From the NCBI GenBank assembly GCA_000432895.1, contig FR889427.1, forward strand, positions 16,647 to 25,879: a stretch of 9,233 nt of DNA, written 5' to 3'. Of the stretch, positions 5,602 to 9,233 are shown piece after piece. Both the position numbers and the translations under genes were made by a program. The notes below the pieces were generated by a model, which made no database searches, was not told the DNA's origin, and saw only the letters and a list, made by a program, of their open reading frames with translations. Source of the stretch: Firmicutes bacterium CAG:449 (GTDB lineage: Bacteria > Bacillota_I > Bacilli_A > RFN20 > CAG-449). Positions within the stretch are counted from its first letter, which is position 1. Each line of letters opens with the position of its first letter.

Positions 5602-8292
5602 ATGAATAAATTTAAGTCATTGTTATTTACAGGTTTAGGATTATTGTCATCATTTTCAACAGTTAATAAAGTAAATGCAGATGATACTTATGAAATTTAT
5701 CCAACTGTTCAAAATATTTCATATAAAAATTATAATTTGGAATTATCTAATTATTGTAATGTTGTTTATGAAGGAAATATCGATGAATATACTAAACAAA
5801 AAGCTATCGAAGTTTTCTCTAGTAAAAATATTAAAGTTAGTTTTACAAATGAAATTGATAATAGCAAAAATAATTTATTACTAGGAATTAATCATAGTAA
5901 TGGAGTTGTTAACAATTATGTAAAGGCTAATATTAATTATCTTGATAGTATGATTGATGCTTATTATTTAGGTATTGATCAAAAAAATATTACTATTTTA
6001 GGTAAGAATAGCGATAGTGTTTTTTATGGGTTATCAACATTAGATTTAATTTTTAAACAAACTGATAATGTTATACGTGGATTAGAAATTAAAGATTATG
6101 CTTCATCTTATTATCGAGGTTTTATTGAAGGATATTATGGAATTCCTTGGACTAGTGAAGAAAGAAAAGAATTGATGAGATTTGGTTCTAAATTTAAATC
6201 AAATATTTATATTTATGCACCTAAAGATGATGCTTATCATGCTTCAAGTTGGAGACAATTATATTCAGAAAATGATTTGGAAATTTTAAAAGAACAAATT
6301 GAAGTTGGTTTACAAACTAAAACAAGATTAGCTTGGGCAATTCATCCTTTTATGTCAAATAAAATTACAGAAGATAATTATGAAAGTAGTTTAATTACAA
6401 TTAAAAATAAATTTAATCAATTATATGAAGCAGGAGTAAGACAATTTGTTGTTTCTGCAGATGATGTTGAAGTTAGTTCGGGACTTTTAGAAGATGGATC
6501 TTTACATCGTAATTTATTAAATGATTTAGCAACGTTTTTAAAAAATAAAAAAGATTGTAATGAATTGATTTTTGTTCCAAGTGCTTATTGTTATGAAGCT
6601 AATGTTCGTTTAAAAGTTGATTTGGAAAAATATTATGCTTCTTTAATGGAAAATCTTGATGAGTCGATTCATATTATGTGGACTGGAAATGATGTTTGTT
6701 CATCCATGGAAACTGGTAAATTTAATGAATTTAAAAACTTAACTAATAGAAAACCTTTTTTTTGGTTGAACTGGCCTGTTAATGATTATTCAACAAATCA
6801 TTTATTAATGGGAAAAGCAGAAGTGTTGAATGTTTCTTATACAAATAATGTCGCATTTGAAGGTATTGTGACTAACCCAATGCAACAAGCAGAGCCATCT
6901 AAATTGGCGATATTTGCAATATGTGATTATGCTTGGAATGCATCAAAATTTGATGTTGATAAATCATATAATGATTCATTTAGATATATTGAAGAAAATG
7001 AATATGAAGCTTTAAAGTTGATTTCTTCTCATTTAACTAATGCTAATTTATATGAAGGTAAATATTTTGAAGAATCTTTAGAATTAAGCAAATTAATTGA
7101 AGCTTATAATATCAATCAATCATTAGAAAATTATCAAAAGTTGATAGATTATTTTAATAAACTAGTTTTAAATATTAATAATTTTTTAAATAATTATCAA
7201 AATCAAAAACTTAAAGAAAGTATTTTACCTTGGGTTAATGCTTTAGATGATGCTAGTAAGGCGATGGTTAAATATTTAACTATTTTAAAAGATTTTGATT
7301 CATTTAGTAATGATGAGCTTGCTTCATTAATTACTGAAGCAAATAAATATGAAGAAGCATCGTATATTCATAAAGAACCAGTGTTAGATGTTATTACCTA
7401 TAATATTAAATATATTGATGCAGATTTTGGTGTAAGTGTTTTAAAACCATTTATGCAAAGAATTTCTTTGCTTGCAACTGATAAGGTTAGAATTGCTTTA
7501 GGTTTACCAACTGGCATAACTTATTATGGATTTGAATCTATTTATTCTGGTAGTGTTGATAATATTATGGATGGTGATGATTCAACGTATTGTTGGTTTG
7601 GTTCTAATCCTAGTAAAGATGCTTATATAAGAATTGATTTAGAAGAAATAAAAGAAATTCATGATATTAAGATTCTATTTGGTAATGCAAATGGGGCTGG
7701 TGATTATCTTGTTGGTGATGTTTATGTTTCTACTGATGCAAAAAATTATAGTTTAGTTGGGTCAATGAGCAGTTCAGAAGTTTTATTTGATTTAAGAGAT
7801 AATCCTATTGAAGCAAGATATATTATGCTAAAAAACACAAATACTCAAACTTGGGTTTCTATTAAAGAAGTAAGATATAATACATTATCATTAAATGAAA
7901 TTACTTATAAATCTGAAGGATTTGTTTATGGCTCTAGTAGTGAACATAATGATTTATCTTTAATGTATGATAATGATTTATCGACTTATGTTTGGTTTGA
8001 TTGGCATTGTAAAATTAATGCATATGTAAAAATTGATTTAAGACAAATTAAAGAAATTTCTAAGATTAGATTTTATCAAAATAGTAGTGAGCATCCTGGT
8101 GATTTATTCCAAAATTGTTCGTTTTATATTTCAAGTGACAATATAAATTATATAAGAGTTGGTGAAGAAAAATATGAATCTATTGATGAAATAGAAATAG
8201 CTTTAGATAATGTAAAAGCCAGATATGTCAAAGTAGTTTCTAATGTTATAAATGATTATGGAGTTTGTATTAGAGAGTTTGTAGTGGAATAA
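5602..8292 (+). CDS. Secreted GH84 beta-N-acetylglucosaminidase with two C-terminal discoidin modules
   Basis: The product has 896 residues. A signal peptide runs to about residue 26 (KVNA|DD). The order is: an N-terminal GH20b-like domain (about 30-160); the GH84 catalytic barrel (about 169-450); a helical region (about 452-590); and two F5/8 type C (CBM32-like) modules (about 632-760 and 763-896). GH84 landmarks are 'RGFIEGYYGIPW' (172-183), 'YIYAPKDD' (203-210), 'VSADDVE' with the catalytic pair Asp287-Asp288, 'IMWTG' (358-362), 'FFWLNWPVNDY' (386-396) and 'TNPM' (424-427). In this family the first Asp positions the substrate N-acetyl group and the second is the acid/base. The enzyme should release terminal beta-GlcNAc from host or dietary glycans outside the cell. 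The closest characterised relatives I recognise are clostridial NagH/NagJ enzymes. There is no LPXTG or other cell-wall anchor. It is probably co-transcribed with the upstream lipoprotein gene. All 12 Trp codons are TGG. Confidence 0.93.
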   Translation: MNKFKSLLFTGLGLLSSFSTVNKVNADDTYEIYPTVQNISYKNYNLELSNYCNVVYEGNIDEYTKQKAIEVFSSKNIKVSFTNEIDNSKNNLLLGINHSNGVVNNYVKANINYLDSMIDAYYLGIDQKNITILGKNSDSVFYGLSTLDLIFKQTDNVIRGLEIKDYASSYYRGFIEGYYGIPWTSEERKELMRFGSKFKSNIYIYAPKDDAYHASSWRQLYSENDLEILKEQIEVGLQTKTRLAWAIHPFMSNKITEDNYESSLITIKNKFNQLYEAGVRQFVVSADDVEVSSGLLEDGSLHRNLLNDLATFLKNKKDCNELIFVPSAYCYEANVRLKVDLEKYYASLMENLDESIHIMWTGNDVCSSMETGKFNEFKNLTNRKPFFWLNWPVNDYSTNHLLMGKAEVLNVSYTNNVAFEGIVTNPMQQAEPSKLAIFAICDYAWNASKFDVDKSYNDSFRYIEENEYEALKLISSHLTNANLYEGKYFEESLELSKLIEAYNINQSLENYQKLIDYFNKLVLNINNFLNNYQNQKLKESILPWVNALDDASKAMVKYLTILKDFDSFSNDELASLITEANKYEEASYIHKEPVLDVITYNIKYIDADFGVSVLKPFMQRISLLATDKVRIALGLPTGITYYGFESIYSGSVDNIMDGDDSTYCWFGSNPSKDAYIRIDLEEIKEIHDIKILFGNANGAGDYLVGDVYVSTDAKNYSLVGSMSSSEVLFDLRDNPIEARYIMLKNTNTQTWVSIKEVRYNTLSLNEITYKSEGFVYGSSSEHNDLSLMYDNDLSTYVWFDWHCKINAYVKIDLRQIKEISKIRFYQNSSEHPGDLFQNCSFYISSDNINYIRVGEEKYESIDEIEIALDNVKARYVKVVSNVINDYGVCIREFVVE

Positions 8293-8313
8293 GTCCTTAA
8301 TAGGACTTATTTT
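8288..8313. terminator. Hairpin shared by the convergent GH84 and WYL gene ends
   Basis: A 10-bp perfect stem (8288-8297 with 8302-8311, AATAAGTCCT/AGGACTTATT) with a 4-base loop spans both stop codons, which are only 4 bases apart. The short TTTT tail suits + strand termination. The minus side has no T-run, so termination of the WYL gene here is less certain. Confidence 0.65.
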
Positions 8314-9233
8314 CATATTCATCGATATATCCTTTGTATAATTTATAGATACTTTTAGCAAGATAGTCTGGAGAAATAATTTTCATATTTTCACCAAAAG
8401 AAGCAAAATAAGTAAATAGTTGTTCGAACGAACACTCAAAATAATAATGATTATCTTCTATTTTAACTGGAGTAGGGCGATTTAAATATTTTGCTTTAAA
8501 TTTTTTCTCTCCTTGATTGTTTAAAATAATTTCAGCTTTACAAATGTTTTTAAATGGAAATTGTATACCTAAGTTAATAATTAAATCTAAATGATTTTTT
8601 ATTTCTTTTGTTAGGGTGAATGTATCTTTTAATGTAACTATGGCTTTAATTTTTGATAAATGAATTGAAAGAGGATAATTATTATTTACTCCAAGTAAAT
8701 AGGAAAATAATTCTTCTTTTGATGGACCTATTTTATATGGATTAATAAGTATTTCATTATTATCTAATTTTATTTTTATTGTTTGATGATTTTTTATTGC
8801 ATTATTAATTATTAAATAGTTTTGTTTAAAAATTATTTGTTCTCTTTTATATTGTGGTAATTTAAGATAGCATTCAATTAGTCTTCTAAAATATGTTGAT
8901 GCACTTAGATTTGCATTAATTGTATTAAAAATAAATTCGTTTTCTTTTGAAAAATAAAATGTTAATGATTCAGAATAATATGTAGTTAAAGATTGATTTG
9001 TTTTTGTTAGTATGTTAAAAACAATATCATTGATAAAATCATTGCTTTTTATTTTATATTTTTTTGATGCATCATTTATTTGATTGATTAATTGATTAAT
9101 TTCTTCATTATATTCTTCATAATAATTTATAAATAACAAATTCATGAACTTATTTTTATTTGGCGTATTGTCTTTTTTTATAATTTTAAATGAAATCATA
9201 TCTAAAATTAGTTTTTGATATGTTTCTTTATCG
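8297..9233 (-). CDS. WYL-domain regulator (5' end probably outside window)
   Basis: From residue numbering at ATG 9199 (300 residues), the C-terminal two thirds look like a WYL domain plus its C-terminal extension. Visible pieces are 'INPYKIGPSKEELFSYLLGV', 'PLSIHLSKIKAIVTLKDTF', 'YFECSFEQLFTYFASFGENM' and 'ISPDYLAKSIYKLYKGYIDE'. Such proteins are usually cytoplasmic transcription regulators whose WYL domain senses a ligand. The N-terminal part has no obvious winged helix. The 'SASTYFRRLIECYLKLP' stretch resembles a ribbon-helix-helix-linked segment seen in other Firmicutes WYL proteins (inference). ATG 9199 has no ribosome binding site, unlike the other main genes here, and the frame is open to the window edge, so the true start is probably upstream of 9233. 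It converges on the GH84 gene. The product has no Trp and the stop is TAA. Whether it controls this locus is unknown. Confidence 0.72.
   Translation of the reverse strand, partial: DKETYQKLILDMISFKIIKKDNTPNKNKFMNLLFINYYEEYNEEINQLINQINDASKKYKIKSNDFINDIVFNILTKTNQSLTTYYSESLTFYFSKENEFIFNTINANLSASTYFRRLIECYLKLPQYKREQIIFKQNYLIINNAIKNHQTIKIKLDNNEILINPYKIGPSKEELFSYLLGVNNNYPLSIHLSKIKAIVTLKDTFTLTKEIKNHLDLIINLGIQFPFKNICKAEIILNNQGEKKFKAKYLNRPTPVKIEDNHYYFECSFEQLFTYFASFGENMKIISPDYLAKSIYKLYKGYIDEYENKSY

Noticed and set aside
5675..5884. 69-codon + strand frame inside the GH84 gene
   Set aside because: It is an out-of-frame shadow of the GH84 N-terminal domain, rich in Ile, Leu and Met because of the AT-rich codons.
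1..9233. CRISPR array, tRNA or rRNA genes, insertion sequences, phage genes
   Set aside because: No regularly spaced repeats, cloverleaf-like sequences, transposase motifs or terminal inverted repeats were seen. The only inverted repeats are terminators and the operator pair.

Overview
This is a very AT-rich window from a low-GC bacterium of the Bacilli/Mollicutes type. That placement rests on the A/T-ending codon use, AGGAG-type ribosome binding sites and gene content; no marker gene is present. All six main reading frames end in TAA or TAG. The second secreted gene has two in-frame TGA codons (2992-2994 and 3100-3102), and both fall where related modules in this window have tryptophan. The simplest reading is that TGA encodes Trp here (genetic code 4), although TGG is still the main Trp codon (28 TGG to 2 TGA in the annotated genes). 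I therefore annotate 1726-4035 as one 769-residue protein rather than two fragments.

Layout. (1) 2-1406, + strand: the 3' part of a sugar ABC-transporter binding protein, then nagB (glucosamine-6-phosphate deaminase), closed by an intrinsic terminator. (2) 1407-1725: a control region with two LacI/CcpA-type palindromes 32 bp apart, an extended -10 promoter, and a possible small acidic peptide gene running into the next start. (3) 1726-4035: a secreted protein with Ig-like domains and two tandem F5/8 type C (discoidin/CBM32-like) modules, followed by a strong terminator. (4) 4088-8292: a lipoprotein with BspA-type leucine-rich repeats, then a secreted GH84 beta-N-acetylglucosaminidase ending in the same tandem pair of discoidin modules. 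(5) 8297-9233, - strand: a convergent WYL-domain regulator whose 5' end probably lies beyond the window.

Together the genes look like an amino-sugar foraging locus. The surface proteins would bind glycans, GH84 would release N-acetylglucosamine outside the cell, the ABC system would import it, and NagB would pass it into glycolysis. Import and deacetylation genes are expected upstream but not visible. The WYL protein could be a local regulator, but nothing in the sequence ties it to these operators.
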